Source of the DNA: Peristeroidobacter agariperforans
GTDB taxonomy: Bacteria > Pseudomonadota > Gammaproteobacteria > Steroidobacterales > Steroidobacteraceae
Direction: 5' to 3'
Assembly (NCBI RefSeq): GCF_004138335.1
Contig: NZ_RYFW01000001.1
Coordinates: 434,001 to 498,000 of the forward strand
DNA length: 64,000 bases
Position numbers and translations under genes: made by a program. Shown here one piece after another: positions 53,260 through 62,750 of this stretch; the stretch's first letter is position 1; each line of letters opens with the position of its first letter. The notes beneath the pieces are model-generated. The model worked only from the letters and a program-made list of their open reading frames with translations, was not told the origin of the DNA and did no database searches.

Positions 53260-54990
53260 CTCGCCCGCCGGCCCAGGCATCATCTGCGAGCGCACCAGCG
53301 GAATCGGCGGACCGCCATACGACAGGAATTCGTCGTTGAATAGTTTCCACGCCTCGCGGCCGCCGCGGCTGCCGGCCCAGTCGTCGCGCAGCTTGCGGAT
53401 CATCAGCTTGCCCAGCGTGTAATTCAGATAACCGGGATCATAAGTGCCGCGCGCCGCCTGCTGCCGCGCATTGCCTGCATCCTGAAACGCCTTCTCTTTG
53501 AACATCTGTTCGCACTGAGCAACGGTCATGCCTTGGGTGTGCAGTCCGATTGCGCACATGTAACGCACGTTCCGCAGCAGCGCGTTCAGCAACTGGCCGA
53601 TGTGCAACTCGGGCTCGGTGGCCGCGAGGCCATGCTCGATCATCAGCTCCTCGGCGTAGTGCGCCCAGCCTTCGGCAAAGGCATAGCCGACGAACAACTG
53701 GCCGAAGCGCCACGGCGAACGGTTCGAGTGCAGGAACTGCAGGAAGTGGCCCGGCCACACTTCATGAATCGAAGTGAACAGCAGATCGGCCTTGCCGGGA
53801 ATGTACTCGTCCTGCTCGGCTTTGGACCATTTCGGATCCGGCGGCGCGATGTAGTAGACCGACGGCAGCTCCTTCTCGAAGGGCCCGGGAATGTTGATGT
53901 ACGCGAAGTTCTGGCGCCGATACGCCGGCGCTTCTTCGACCTTCGCTTCCTCGGTGCCCGGAATGCTGACGACGTCATGATCCAGGATGTATTTCTTGAT
54001 GGTCTCGAGCTGGGCTCGCGCGCCCGCGACAGCGCCGCCCTCGGGCTTGTCGGCGTTCACGCGCGCGACGCATTCCTCGATCTTCGCGCCCGGCGCGAAC
54101 GCCTTGCACGCTTCGTTGAGCGCAGACAGGTTGCGCTCCAGATCGGCGCGACCGATGGCCTCGATTTTTTCCAGCGGCACGTCGACGTTCTCAGTCATTC
54201 GCAACATGGCGGCGAAGCGCTCGGGGCCGAGCGCATAATTGTCGTTGGCCGTCGCACGCTGCGCTTCCAGCCACTTGGCGAAATCTTCCATCGCGACCGC
54301 GGCAGGCTCGATCGCTACGCTCAGTTCTTTCTTCAGCTCGTCGGGAATTTCCGCGAATGCCTGCGGCACATCGTTGCGATAAAAATCCACGAAGCCGCCA
54401 AAGCTCGCGACGCCGAAATCGATGAAGGTGCGCGGCAACGGCAGTTGCAGGTTCGCTTTGATCTGTTCCAGCGCATTCGGCACCTGTTTTGCGTACGCGA
54501 TGAATGCGCGGGCCCGCTCGTCCGGCGGCGCATAGGGCGTCGTGACGTAGGTGCTCGGATCCAGACCGGAATCGAAGTACCAGGCCGGGTTGGTGAAAGG
54601 CTGGCGCAGGTCGCGCAGCGCAAACAGATCGTTATCGATACGGCTCACGACGTAGTCGCGCTGAAACCGCTCCTCCGGCATCAGCGAGTCGTCTTTGAAA
54701 CCGACTGCCTTGGCGCGCATCTGCTCGAGCCGCGCAATCTCTTTCTTGATGCCCTCGGCGCTCCAGTCCGGCAGCTGGCCGTCGAACTCGTGCTTGCCCT
54801 GCGCGACCGCGAAACTCGGATGAGCGCGGAAATAGCCGTCGACGAATTCATCGACGTACTTGGTCCACTCGACGTTGACGACCGGCGCCGGCGGCTCGGT
54901 GGCTCGGGCATTCGGCTTGGGCGAGCGGTCGCAACCGGCCAGCGCGACCAGCACCGTGATGACGCACAGGGTGCGACGTAGACCTGACAT
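53251..54990 (-). CDS. DUF885 lipoprotein metallopeptidase-like protein
   Basis: 579 residues. The signal ends in the lipobox LAGC near residue 20 (Cys then Asp at +2, which may affect sorting). The zinc-peptidase motif is HEVWPGH (His409-Glu410-xxx-Gly414-His415), with a downstream glutamate in FAEGWAHYAEE (Glu440). The DUF885 family resembles gluzincin peptidases. A periplasmic or surface peptidase is inferred. It lies downstream of two TonB receptors on the same strand, with two hairpins (55009-55072) in the 128-bp gap. Confidence 0.9.
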   Translation of the reverse strand: MSGLRRTLCVITVLVALAGCDRSPKPNARATEPPAPVVNVEWTKYVDEFVDGYFRAHPSFAVAQGKHEFDGQLPDWSAEGIKKEIARLEQMRAKAVGFKDDSLMPEERFQRDYVVSRIDNDLFALRDLRQPFTNPAWYFDSGLDPSTYVTTPYAPPDERARAFIAYAKQVPNALEQIKANLQLPLPRTFIDFGVASFGGFVDFYRNDVPQAFAEIPDELKKELSVAIEPAAVAMEDFAKWLEAQRATANDNYALGPERFAAMLRMTENVDVPLEKIEAIGRADLERNLSALNEACKAFAPGAKIEECVARVNADKPEGGAVAGARAQLETIKKYILDHDVVSIPGTEEAKVEEAPAYRRQNFAYINIPGPFEKELPSVYYIAPPDPKWSKAEQDEYIPGKADLLFTSIHEVWPGHFLQFLHSNRSPWRFGQLFVGYAFAEGWAHYAEELMIEHGLAATEPELHIGQLLNALLRNVRYMCAIGLHTQGMTVAQCEQMFKEKAFQDAGNARQQAARGTYDPGYLNYTLGKLMIRKLRDDWAGSRGGREAWKLFNDEFLSYGGPPIPLVRSQMMPGPAGELF

Positions 54991-55008
54991 TCACAATCCT
55001 CGGCGAAA

Positions 55009-55072
55009 GTTGAGCGGCGATGATAACCGCTCAACGCCGGCGCTGGGGGACGCCGGCGGGCAGCCGGCGTCC
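55009..55072. repeat. Pair of strong hairpins between TonB receptor and DUF885 genes
   Basis: GTTGAGCGG/CCGCTCAAC (55009-55035, 9-base loop) and GGACGCCGGC/GCCGGCGTCC (55048-55072, 5-base loop) are both perfect. In the transcribed (minus) direction the second is met first and no T-run follows. They could attenuate transcription into the peptidase gene or stabilise the upstream mRNA. Confidence 0.55.
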
Positions 55073-55118
55073 AGCGAAGCGAATGGGTCGATTTTTCTTT
55101 GGCAATTTTTACGTTGGC

Positions 55119-57530
55119 TCAGAAGTTCATCCGCAGCGACACGCCATAAGTCCTCGGCATGTTGGTGAGATACCCGACGCGGGCGCGAAAGCCACGCTCA
55201 CGATCCAACGACAGGAAGGCGCGCTCGTCCCACAAATTGTTCACATACGCCGCCGCCTCCCACACATCCGACCTCACGCCGAAACGCAGATTGCCCAGAT
55301 CGTAGCTGGGCAGCTCCGGATCGAAGGTGAACTGGGAAATCGTCGGGGCGCCGAACGGGAAGAAACCCGGCGCTCCGGCACAACCGACGCAGCCGGTCGG
55401 CGGTTCCTGGTCCGCCAGCTGGGTGTAGGACGAGCCCACGTGCTGCAAAGTGAGGTTCGCAAACCCGTCCAGCGCAGTCGAGAACGCCCAGTTGTATGTC
55501 ACGCTGGCCGCTGCCTGAAACTCCGGCGAGGTGGGCAGCCGGTTGCCGTCTCGAATACCTGCGATCGGCGCGCCGCTCGCATTCAACCGCGACTCGGTGA
55601 TCTCCGCCTGTACATAGGTCGCCGACAATCCGAAGTCCCAGTGCTCATCGGGCCGCGCATACAGCTCGACTTCGGCGCCAAGCGCTTCGGCCTGGGCGTT
55701 GAGCACGATGCGGGACGAGCAGGAGCCGGCGTCCGCGATCACCTGCAGATCGTCGATGTCGGAATAGAACACCGAAGCGTTCAACGTGACGCGCCGATCG
55801 GCGAGCAGCGTCTTCGCGCCCAGCTCGTAGTTCAGCACTTTCTCATCTTCGAACGTCGGCTGACCGCTGTAGGTCGCTCGATCGTCGTCGCTGCACAGCG
55901 TGACGTTCAGCGGATCATTGATGCCGCCCAAACGGAAGCCGCGAGCCACCTGCGCCGTGAGCAACACATCGTCGTCCGGCTCGAAGGACAGAATCACGCG
56001 CGGCGAAAAGCCGTCGGAGCTGGTCGAGCCCGGCTGATTCGTATAACCGACATCGGCGAACACGCCGGCGAAGGTCAGCGTCCGGTCTTCCTTGAAATCG
56101 TAGTAGCGCAGACCGCCGGTCAGGCTCCACTGCTCATTGAAGTGCAACGTGCCTTCGCCGAAGGCCGCGTACTGCCGGAAGCTATACGGAACATTCGAGA
56201 AATACGGCGTATCGGGCGGCGCATTGAAGCCGGCGCTGGTCGGGAAGTCCAGGCGCGTGAGCAAGGCATCGTAGCCCGGCGTCGGCAGGTTCTGACCGTA
56301 GTCGCGATCGATGTCCTGATAGAAGGCGCCGACCAGCCACTCGAACACGCCGCCGCCATCGGAGGCGAGCCGCAGCTCCTGACTGAACGATTTGAGCGAA
56401 GTCACATCGTACAGCGGCGAGTTCAGGCGCACGTCCGCTGAGGTTGCGATTCCCGTATTGCCACTCAATGACAAGGTGACGCTGCCCGTCAGCTGACTAG
56501 CATCGCGCAGCACCGTCAGATCTCGGTCGGTGTAAGAGCTGACTGAAGTCAGCGTGACGCCACCGAGACCGAATTCCATTTTCAGATCGGCGAGTGTGAG
56601 CTCATCGTCGATGCCCTCACGGATCTGCGTGACCTGACCGCGCTCGCCAGGATTCACGGGCGGCTCGGTGGTCGTGTAGGGATTGCCGAGAATGTTATAA
56701 ACGTCGATGCGCGGATAACCATCCGTCTCCAGCTTTTGATAAACGATGCGGGGTGTGATTGCGATCTGCTCGCTCGGCTGAATGAGCAGCGCGACGCGTG
56801 CACCGCTCTTCTCGCCGCTGTTCACATCTTCGCGCACGGCGCGGCCCGGATAGACCGAATCGATAAAGCCGGCCTGCTCGTTGTAGTAGCCGACCAGCCG
56901 CAGCGCCGTGGTCTGTCCCATGGGCGCGTTGATCATGCCTTTGATGCCACCGCCCCAATCGGCATCGGTGCCCGTGTAGCCGCCCACTTCGACCGCACCT
57001 TCGAACTCGCCCAACTGCGGCTGACGAGTGATGTAACGCACCGTGCCCGCCGAAGAGCCTGCACCAAACAATGTTCCCTGCGGGCCGCGCAGCACTTCGA
57101 AGCGCTCCAGATCGAACAAATCCAGATCGGGCGTGAACAGCGCGACCGAGATCGCAGACTCGTCGAGATATACGCCGACGGACTCCTTCACGCCCGGCTG
57201 ATCGCGCACCACCTGCCCGGCGCTGATGCCGCGAATCGCCACCTGGCTCTGGCCGGGGCCCAGATCGGTGATGGTCAAACCGGCGAAGTTGCGCGACAGG
57301 TTGACGATGTTGTCGGATCCGGAATTGCGAATCTGCGCCTCGTTCGCGGCCGCGACGGAGAACGGCACGTCCTGCAAGGCCGTTTCGCGCTTCTGCGCGG
57401 TGACCACGATGGTATCGAGAATGTTGGTTTCGGCTGCTGCGGGCGTCGCTGCTGCCGCGCTTCGTGGCGTCATCGCCAATCCCACTGCAGAAGCAATCGC
57501 GATCAAGATCACGTCATTGTGCTTGCTCAT
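55119..57530 (-). CDS. TonB-dependent outer-membrane receptor
   Basis: 803 residues. A signal peptide (about 1-28) precedes the TonB-box-like DTIVVTAQKRE. The plug domain (ALQDVPFSVAAANEAQI, ...LSRNFAGLTITDLGPGQSQVAIRGI) and the 22-strand barrel follow, ending YGVSLRMNF with a terminal Phe. The LQDVPFSV plug is typical of TonB receptors for siderophores, sugars or complex organics. GGAGG lies upstream of ATG 57530. It starts 31 bp after the stop of another receptor gene, so both are on one transcript. Confidence 0.95.
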   Translation of the reverse strand: MSKHNDVILIAIASAVGLAMTPRSAAAATPAAAETNILDTIVVTAQKRETALQDVPFSVAAANEAQIRNSGSDNIVNLSRNFAGLTITDLGPGQSQVAIRGISAGQVVRDQPGVKESVGVYLDESAISVALFTPDLDLFDLERFEVLRGPQGTLFGAGSSAGTVRYITRQPQLGEFEGAVEVGGYTGTDADWGGGIKGMINAPMGQTTALRLVGYYNEQAGFIDSVYPGRAVREDVNSGEKSGARVALLIQPSEQIAITPRIVYQKLETDGYPRIDVYNILGNPYTTTEPPVNPGERGQVTQIREGIDDELTLADLKMEFGLGGVTLTSVSSYTDRDLTVLRDASQLTGSVTLSLSGNTGIATSADVRLNSPLYDVTSLKSFSQELRLASDGGGVFEWLVGAFYQDIDRDYGQNLPTPGYDALLTRLDFPTSAGFNAPPDTPYFSNVPYSFRQYAAFGEGTLHFNEQWSLTGGLRYYDFKEDRTLTFAGVFADVGYTNQPGSTSSDGFSPRVILSFEPDDDVLLTAQVARGFRLGGINDPLNVTLCSDDDRATYSGQPTFEDEKVLNYELGAKTLLADRRVTLNASVFYSDIDDLQVIADAGSCSSRIVLNAQAEALGAEVELYARPDEHWDFGLSATYVQAEITESRLNASGAPIAGIRDGNRLPTSPEFQAAASVTYNWAFSTALDGFANLTLQHVGSSYTQLADQEPPTGCVGCAGAPGFFPFGAPTISQFTFDPELPSYDLGNLRFGVRSDVWEAAAYVNNLWDERAFLSLDRERGFRARVGYLTNMPRTYGVSLRMNF

Positions 57531-57560
57531 TGGATCCTCCCAGATTGTCGATAGGCCGCC

Positions 57561-60509
57561 TCAGAACTTGAGCGCGGCTCGGGCATGGAAATACCTGCCG
57601 GGCACCGGGTAGAGCGTGCCGTCGTAGTTATTCAAATCGCAGCTCAGGCAGGGCGGAGGATCTTCGTCGAGCACGTTGTTGACGCCGATGGCCACCTGCA
57701 ATTGTTGATCGAAGACCGCTGGCGTCCAGCTCAGCTGCAAGTCGGTGTAGACCTTGCTTTCCATTTCGTTGGTCAGGTTCACCGGGTCGGAACACACCTC
57801 GGGCACACCGGCATCGACCAGCGTACCGGGGCAGATCTCGGTGAGACCGCTCAGATAGCGCAGCGTCAGCGAGGTGATGAAGTCATGGAACAGCCAGTCG
57901 ACGGCAAGTGTGGACTTGTAGCGAACATAGCCACGCGTCGGCGATCCGACTTCGATGCCGGCACGTTCGGTTGCGACCAGTCCGTTGGTGCCGAGCGTGA
58001 ACTCCTTGTAGCCGGCAAGGTAAGTGTTGGACCACTGGAAGCGGAACGAGCCCATGCCGCCCTCGGACGTCGCGAGCAATACCGTCCAGTCGAAGCCGTC
58101 CGTTTCGATTCGACCGATGTTGGTGAGCTGGTTGGCAAACGCGGTGATCGATCCGCCCGGTCCGCGCACGATCCCATCGCAGAACAACGGCGAGAGCGTA
58201 TTCACGCAATTGGTCAGCTGGCTCTGCGCGGACAACGCCTGGATCGCGTCCTCGAGCTTGATGTCGTAGTAGTTGACGTCGAATGTGAGCTGGTCGATCC
58301 AGGCAGCATCCTCGGCCCACGACGGGTTGTACGCGAAACCGATGTTGATGGTTTCCGAGGTCTCGGGCTGCAACTCTTCGTTGCCGCCGGTCTGCACACT
58401 GATCTGCTGATTGATCTGCGTAAACGAGGTCGGCACACCCAGCGCCGCGCAATTCGCCTGCACCGTCGCCGACGCGTTGGTCAGATAGTTGGAACACGGA
58501 TCGTTGATGTTGCTGTCGAAACGCGAGCCGCTATTGAACAACTCACCGATGTTCGGCGCTCGGAAGCCTTCGGAATAGCTGGCGCGCAACGCCAGATCGT
58601 CGACCACGCGCCAGTAGATGCCGCCCTTGAGCACATTGTCGCTGCCGATATTGTCGTAGTCGGAGTAACGCACTGCCGCCGACAACTCCAGCCGCTGGAC
58701 AGCCGGCACTTCCGCGAGCACCGGCGCACGCAACTCGAGATAGGCTTCGCGTACTCGTGTCTGGCCGTCGGTAGGCTGCGCCGGCACGTCAGCAGTTTCT
58801 CCTGCCTGTACCGCCGCGTCCGGCGTGAACGAGCCGGACTCCTTGCGATATTCGAAGCCCACCGCGTACGCGAACGCACCCGCCGGCAGATTGAACAAGT
58901 CGCCACTGACGTTCGCGATGACGTCGTTCAGCTCCTGCTCGCTCTGATCGCTCTGCGTGAACGTTGCCCACTCGAGCATCTCCGGCGTGATGCTGCCCTC
59001 GCCGTTCGCGCCCTGGCCGCCAAAAATGTTGAATGGCACGCAGCCGGGCACCGCCAGACAAGCGGCCTCCGGCCCGAGCGCCAGCGCGGTCTTGCGCGAA
59101 TTGAAGATGTTGTGACCTTGCTGCGAGGCATTGTTGCGGCCCCAGTTCAAACTCACATCCCAGAACAGCGGCTTGCTACCGAACTGCAGCTCGCCGCTCA
59201 ACGTGCCGGACACCATCCAGGTGTCGACAGTTTGATCGAAGATGCGCGGCCCGGCCTCCAGCGGACGCCGGCCGATCGTGATCAGATTGTCGGTGCCGTC
59301 CAGATCGATGCCGAACGGGTTGTAGCGCTGGTCTGCCGGAATGAAAATATTGTCGAAATAGAAGCCGGAGCCCGCGTCGGAGCCGAGGAACAGCGGGTTC
59401 GGCGCCGCCTGGTTGCTCGACTTGCGATTGGTGTACGCCGCCGTGAAGCGAAACAGCACGTTGTCGGAAATATCGTATTCCGCCTTACCAAATAGATTGA
59501 CGCGCCGGTTCGGCGTCACCAGATAGTTGTACGGCCGGAAGTTGAAACGGTCCGACGTGCCGAACGCATGGAAATCGGCGCTGGCCGGATTGTTTGGATC
59601 GTAAGTCGGCAGCATCGTGCCGTCGTTGACCACGCCGGTGTTGAGCGTTACATCGACAGCGTCCAGCTCGCCATCGCCGTCCACATCGCCGCGCGGGTCG
59701 AGGAAGATAAAGCGTCCTTGCGGCGTGCCCGAGCTGCCACCGACGCCCGGAGGCGCTCCATAGATGACCTCGCGCGACAGCTCGCGGTCTTTCGAATACA
59801 CCGCGTCCTGCCGCGAGTAGCTTGCGGCAAAGAAGGCGCGACTGCGCTCGGCGCCCGCGCCAAAGGAGACACTGTAGTCCTGGGTGTAACCGTCGCCCTC
59901 GTCGAACATCCCTTGGTTGGTTTCGAAACCCGCGCCGCTGAAATCGGAGCGCGTAATGATGTTGACCACGCCGGCAATGGCATCCGATCCATAGATCGGC
60001 GACGCGCCGTCTTGTAACACTTCGATGCGCTCGATGGCCGCGGTCGGCACCGTGTTCAGATCGACCGCGCCTGAGACGCCGCTCGCCGACGATCCGCGCA
60101 CCCAACGTTTGCCGTCGACCAGGACCAGCACGCGCTTGGAGCCGAGATAACGCAGATCGATCTCGCTCGAGCCGGCGCCGATGCCGCCGCCGTCCGGCGG
60201 AAAGCCCAGGTTGCCGCTGGAGTTGTTGGAACGATTGATGGCCGAGCCCGAGATGGGCAAGCGCTGTAGATAGTCGGCTACGGAGATTTCACCGCTGCGA
60301 TCGATATCGGCCGCGGTGGCCGTCTGCAGCGGCGCGACGCTTTCCACCGGATTCTGACGAATGCGCGAACCGGTGACGACGACTTCTTCGGGCTGTTCCC
60401 CAGCCCATGCCAAGGTACTGCACAGCATGAGTGTTGCCTGGGCAACACACATTCCAGCAGTTGCAGACAAAGGACGGACGCTCCAACGATCGATCTTTCT
60501 TCTTTCCAT
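57561..60509 (-). CDS. TonB-dependent outer-membrane receptor (large)
   Basis: 982 residues from ATG 60509, preceded by GGAGG at 8 bases; the frame goes on to 60548. The signal peptide ends at [13 protein letters not shown] is the TonB-box region. The plug reads [24 protein letters not shown], and [21 protein letters not shown] with [29 protein letters not shown] is the classic large-family plug of Xanthomonad/Caulobacter-type receptors for peptides or glycans. The barrel ends ARAALKF. Confidence 0.95.
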   Translation of the reverse strand: MERRKIDRWSVRPLSATAGMCVAQATLMLCSTLAWAGEQPEEVVVTGSRIRQNPVESVAPLQTATAADIDRSGEISVADYLQRLPISGSAINRSNNSSGNLGFPPDGGGIGAGSSEIDLRYLGSKRVLVLVDGKRWVRGSSASGVSGAVDLNTVPTAAIERIEVLQDGASPIYGSDAIAGVVNIITRSDFSGAGFETNQGMFDEGDGYTQDYSVSFGAGAERSRAFFAASYSRQDAVYSKDRELSREVIYGAPPGVGGSSGTPQGRFIFLDPRGDVDGDGELDAVDVTLNTGVVNDGTMLPTYDPNNPASADFHAFGTSDRFNFRPYNYLVTPNRRVNLFGKAEYDISDNVLFRFTAAYTNRKSSNQAAPNPLFLGSDAGSGFYFDNIFIPADQRYNPFGIDLDGTDNLITIGRRPLEAGPRIFDQTVDTWMVSGTLSGELQFGSKPLFWDVSLNWGRNNASQQGHNIFNSRKTALALGPEAACLAVPGCVPFNIFGGQGANGEGSITPEMLEWATFTQSDQSEQELNDVIANVSGDLFNLPAGAFAYAVGFEYRKESGSFTPDAAVQAGETADVPAQPTDGQTRVREAYLELRAPVLAEVPAVQRLELSAAVRYSDYDNIGSDNVLKGGIYWRVVDDLALRASYSEGFRAPNIGELFNSGSRFDSNINDPCSNYLTNASATVQANCAALGVPTSFTQINQQISVQTGGNEELQPETSETINIGFAYNPSWAEDAAWIDQLTFDVNYYDIKLEDAIQALSAQSQLTNCVNTLSPLFCDGIVRGPGGSITAFANQLTNIGRIETDGFDWTVLLATSEGGMGSFRFQWSNTYLAGYKEFTLGTNGLVATERAGIEVGSPTRGYVRYKSTLAVDWLFHDFITSLTLRYLSGLTEICPGTLVDAGVPEVCSDPVNLTNEMESKVYTDLQLSWTPAVFDQQLQVAIGVNNVLDEDPPPCLSCDLNNYDGTLYPVPGRYFHARAALKF

Positions 60510-60567
60510 GATCGTGACCTCCGCTGGGAGAAGGTCGGAACGTAGCACCGATCATGGCAACGCCAAT

Positions 60568-60619
60568 ACGTCTATATACTGAACGTCTATAGCGGTATGC
60601 ATCGACTTGGATTGCATAC
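60568..60619. promoter_or_regulatory. Direct and inverted repeats upstream of the TonB receptor operon
   Basis: A 9-base direct repeat ACGTCTATA occurs at 60568-60576 and 60583-60591 (15-base period), followed by GTATGCA-N11-TGCATAC at 60595-60619 with perfect arms. All lie 59 to 110 bp upstream of the receptor start at 60509, the region where an activator or repressor would bind. Confidence 0.45.
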
Positions 60620-60704
60620 TTTTTCGCTGCCGCTTTTTCGCATCACCTCATAGTGCGGCGCAATGATTTGCGCGTATACAACGAAAGGCGCGAGCTCGAA
60701 AACG

Positions 60705-61307
60705 TCAGAATAAATTAGCTAACAAATACCGGTAGGCTTCGGGGGCGACCAGCGCGACGTATACCAAGCCGGTGATCGCACCAGTGAAATGAGCATCGTG
60801 GTTGACGCGACCGTGCGAATTGCGCGAAGCCCACCACGTATAGGCGAGGTATCCGATGCCGAACAACGGCGCCGGAATCGGCACCGGGATGGGAATGATG
60901 TACAGCGAGTTGTCGGGAAACAGGACGATGGCCGCGAACAGGACTGCCAGGATTGCGCCGGACGCGCCGAGGCTGGCGTACTCGGGCTCGCGCTTGTGCT
61001 TGATGTAGGTGCCGACATGACTGATCAGCATGCCGGCGAAATATAACGTCAGGAAGTGAACCGAGCCGATCGCGCGCTCCAGCAGGAAGCCGAACGCCCA
61101 GAACGTCACCATATTGAAGATCAGGTGCATCAGGTCGGCGTGCACCAGGGTGCTGGTCACGATGGTGTGGTACTCACGCCGCCGCAGGAACCAGTACGGC
61201 CGGAACATGCAGCGGTCGATGACCTTGGTATTGCCGAACAGGCCGACCAGACTGGTAGCGATGGTGACGACGAAAATGATCAGCGCGGCGGACAACTGCA
61301 AGCTCAC
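60705..61307 (-). CDS. Rhomboid-family intramembrane serine protease
   Basis: 200 residues from GTG 61307; the longer frame to 61460 has no membrane or signal character at its start. Rhomboid features: HADLMHLIFNM near residue 56 with the conserved His/Asn, the catalytic Ser116 in LGASGAI, and His173 in DAHFTGAITG. It cleaves substrates inside the membrane. Its start is close to the DUF418 gene on the opposite strand (118 bp between starts). Confidence 0.9.
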   Translation of the reverse strand: MSLQLSAALIIFVVTIATSLVGLFGNTKVIDRCMFRPYWFLRRREYHTIVTSTLVHADLMHLIFNMVTFWAFGFLLERAIGSVHFLTLYFAGMLISHVGTYIKHKREPEYASLGASGAILAVLFAAIVLFPDNSLYIIPIPVPIPAPLFGIGYLAYTWWASRNSHGRVNHDAHFTGAITGLVYVALVAPEAYRYLLANLF

Positions 61308-61424
61308 GTGAGGTTCCCGAAAACGGCGACGCGCTATTGTGCCGGAATCGTCCGACGCAGGCGCGCCCGCCGAGTCCAAAAGCCGCTTTATGGCACAGCT
61401 TCGCGGAGGTACCGTAACCGTGCC

Positions 61425-62750
61425 ATGTCGCCCCAAGCCGCAGCGGTAGCCCACGAACATCGTATCGGCATGCTCGATACGATGCGTGGCATCGCCGTGC
61501 TCGGCATCCTGCTGATGAATATCACCGGCTTCGGGCTGCCCTATGCCTATGACAATCCGACCGTCTGGGGCGCCAATTCAGCGACCGATCTCGCCGTATG
61601 GCGCGTCATGGCGCTGTTTTTCGAAGGCACGATGCGCGGCTTGTTCACACTTCTGTTCGGGGCCAGCGCTTTGTTGTTTCTACAGCGCCATGCCTCGCGC
61701 GCCGGCGATCTGCGGCCGGCCGATTTGTATTTCCGACGCACGCTGTGGCTGATCGTGTTCGGGCTGCTCAACGGCTATGTGCTGCTATGGAGCGGCGACG
61801 TGCTGTTCTATTACGGCTTCGCCGGCCTGGTGCTGTTCGTATTTCGCGATCTCTCCCCACGACGCCTGTTGATTCTCGCCGCCGTGCTCATGTGCTTGCA
61901 GACGGCGATCTCGGCGGGTGAGTGGCTGGATTTCCATGAGACACAGGCGCTGGCCCAGGCGGCGAATGAGCGTCGCGCCGCCGGTGAGCCACTCGCCGAC
62001 GGCGATCAGGAAGCCATCGATGCCTATGCCGCTCTGCAGGCCGAGTTCCAGCCGGCGCGCGAGAATCTGGAAGCCTACGTCGCCAAAGTGCGCGAGAGCT
62101 ACGCGTCCGCCTTTGCCGTGCTCCGGGGCGACACGTGGTTCATGCAAAGCGTGTTCTTCTTCCGCCACGGCATCGTCGAGTGCTTCGGCATGATGCTGCT
62201 GGGCATGGCGCTACTGAAATGGGGCGTGCTGACTGGCGGGAGCTCGACTCGCACCTACCTCGCGATGATCGTCGTCGGTTACACGATGGGATTGATCGTC
62301 AATGCTGCCGAGATCCGGGAGCTGGAGGCCGGCGGCTTCTCACCCGAAGCGTTGATGAATGCCCTTCTTACCTACGATCTCGGCCGGATCCCCATGACGC
62401 TCGGACACCTCGGACTGATCGCGATCATTTGCCGGACGCCGTGGCTCGCGAACGCGTCGCGCGTCCTTGCCGACGTCGGCCAGATGGCCCTGACCAACTA
62501 CCTGACGCAAAGTTTGTTGTGCCTGCTGATCTTTACGGGCGCCGGCCTTGCCTGGTACGGCCAGCTCGCGCGACACGAGCTGTACTACATAGTGGTGGCG
62601 ATCTGGGTGGTGCAGCTGATCTGGAGCCCGCTGTGGCTGCGTCACTTCCGTTATGGACCTGCGGAATGGCTGTGGCGCTCGCTCACCTATTGGCGGTTGC
62701 AGCCGATGCGACGGGCCGCGGCGTCAACGGCGCCCGTGTCCGCGACTTAG
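61425..62750 (+). CDS. DUF418-family (YeiB-like) membrane protein
   Basis: 441 residues with about ten helices. The family signature is RIGMLDTMRGIAVLGILLMNITGF at the start and FEGTMRGLFTLLFGASALLFLQR, and the C-terminal DUF418 region has VGQMALTNYLTQSLLCLLIF. YeiB-like proteins are probably lipid or glycan acyl-carrier-type transferases or transporters; the function is unproven. GGAGG lies 14 bases upstream of ATG 61425, rather far. The last 4 bases overlap the convergent ligase gene. Confidence 0.88.
   Translation: MSPQAAAVAHEHRIGMLDTMRGIAVLGILLMNITGFGLPYAYDNPTVWGANSATDLAVWRVMALFFEGTMRGLFTLLFGASALLFLQRHASRAGDLRPADLYFRRTLWLIVFGLLNGYVLLWSGDVLFYYGFAGLVLFVFRDLSPRRLLILAAVLMCLQTAISAGEWLDFHETQALAQAANERRAAGEPLADGDQEAIDAYAALQAEFQPARENLEAYVAKVRESYASAFAVLRGDTWFMQSVFFFRHGIVECFGMMLLGMALLKWGVLTGGSSTRTYLAMIVVGYTMGLIVNAAEIRELEAGGFSPEALMNALLTYDLGRIPMTLGHLGLIAIICRTPWLANASRVLADVGQMALTNYLTQSLLCLLIFTGAGLAWYGQLARHELYYIVVAIWVVQLIWSPLWLRHFRYGPAEWLWRSLTYWRLQPMRRAAASTAPVSAT

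Noticed and set aside
57585-59495. Plus-strand frame of 636 codons
   Set aside because: Antisense shadow of the TonB receptor; composition typical of high-GC reverse frames.
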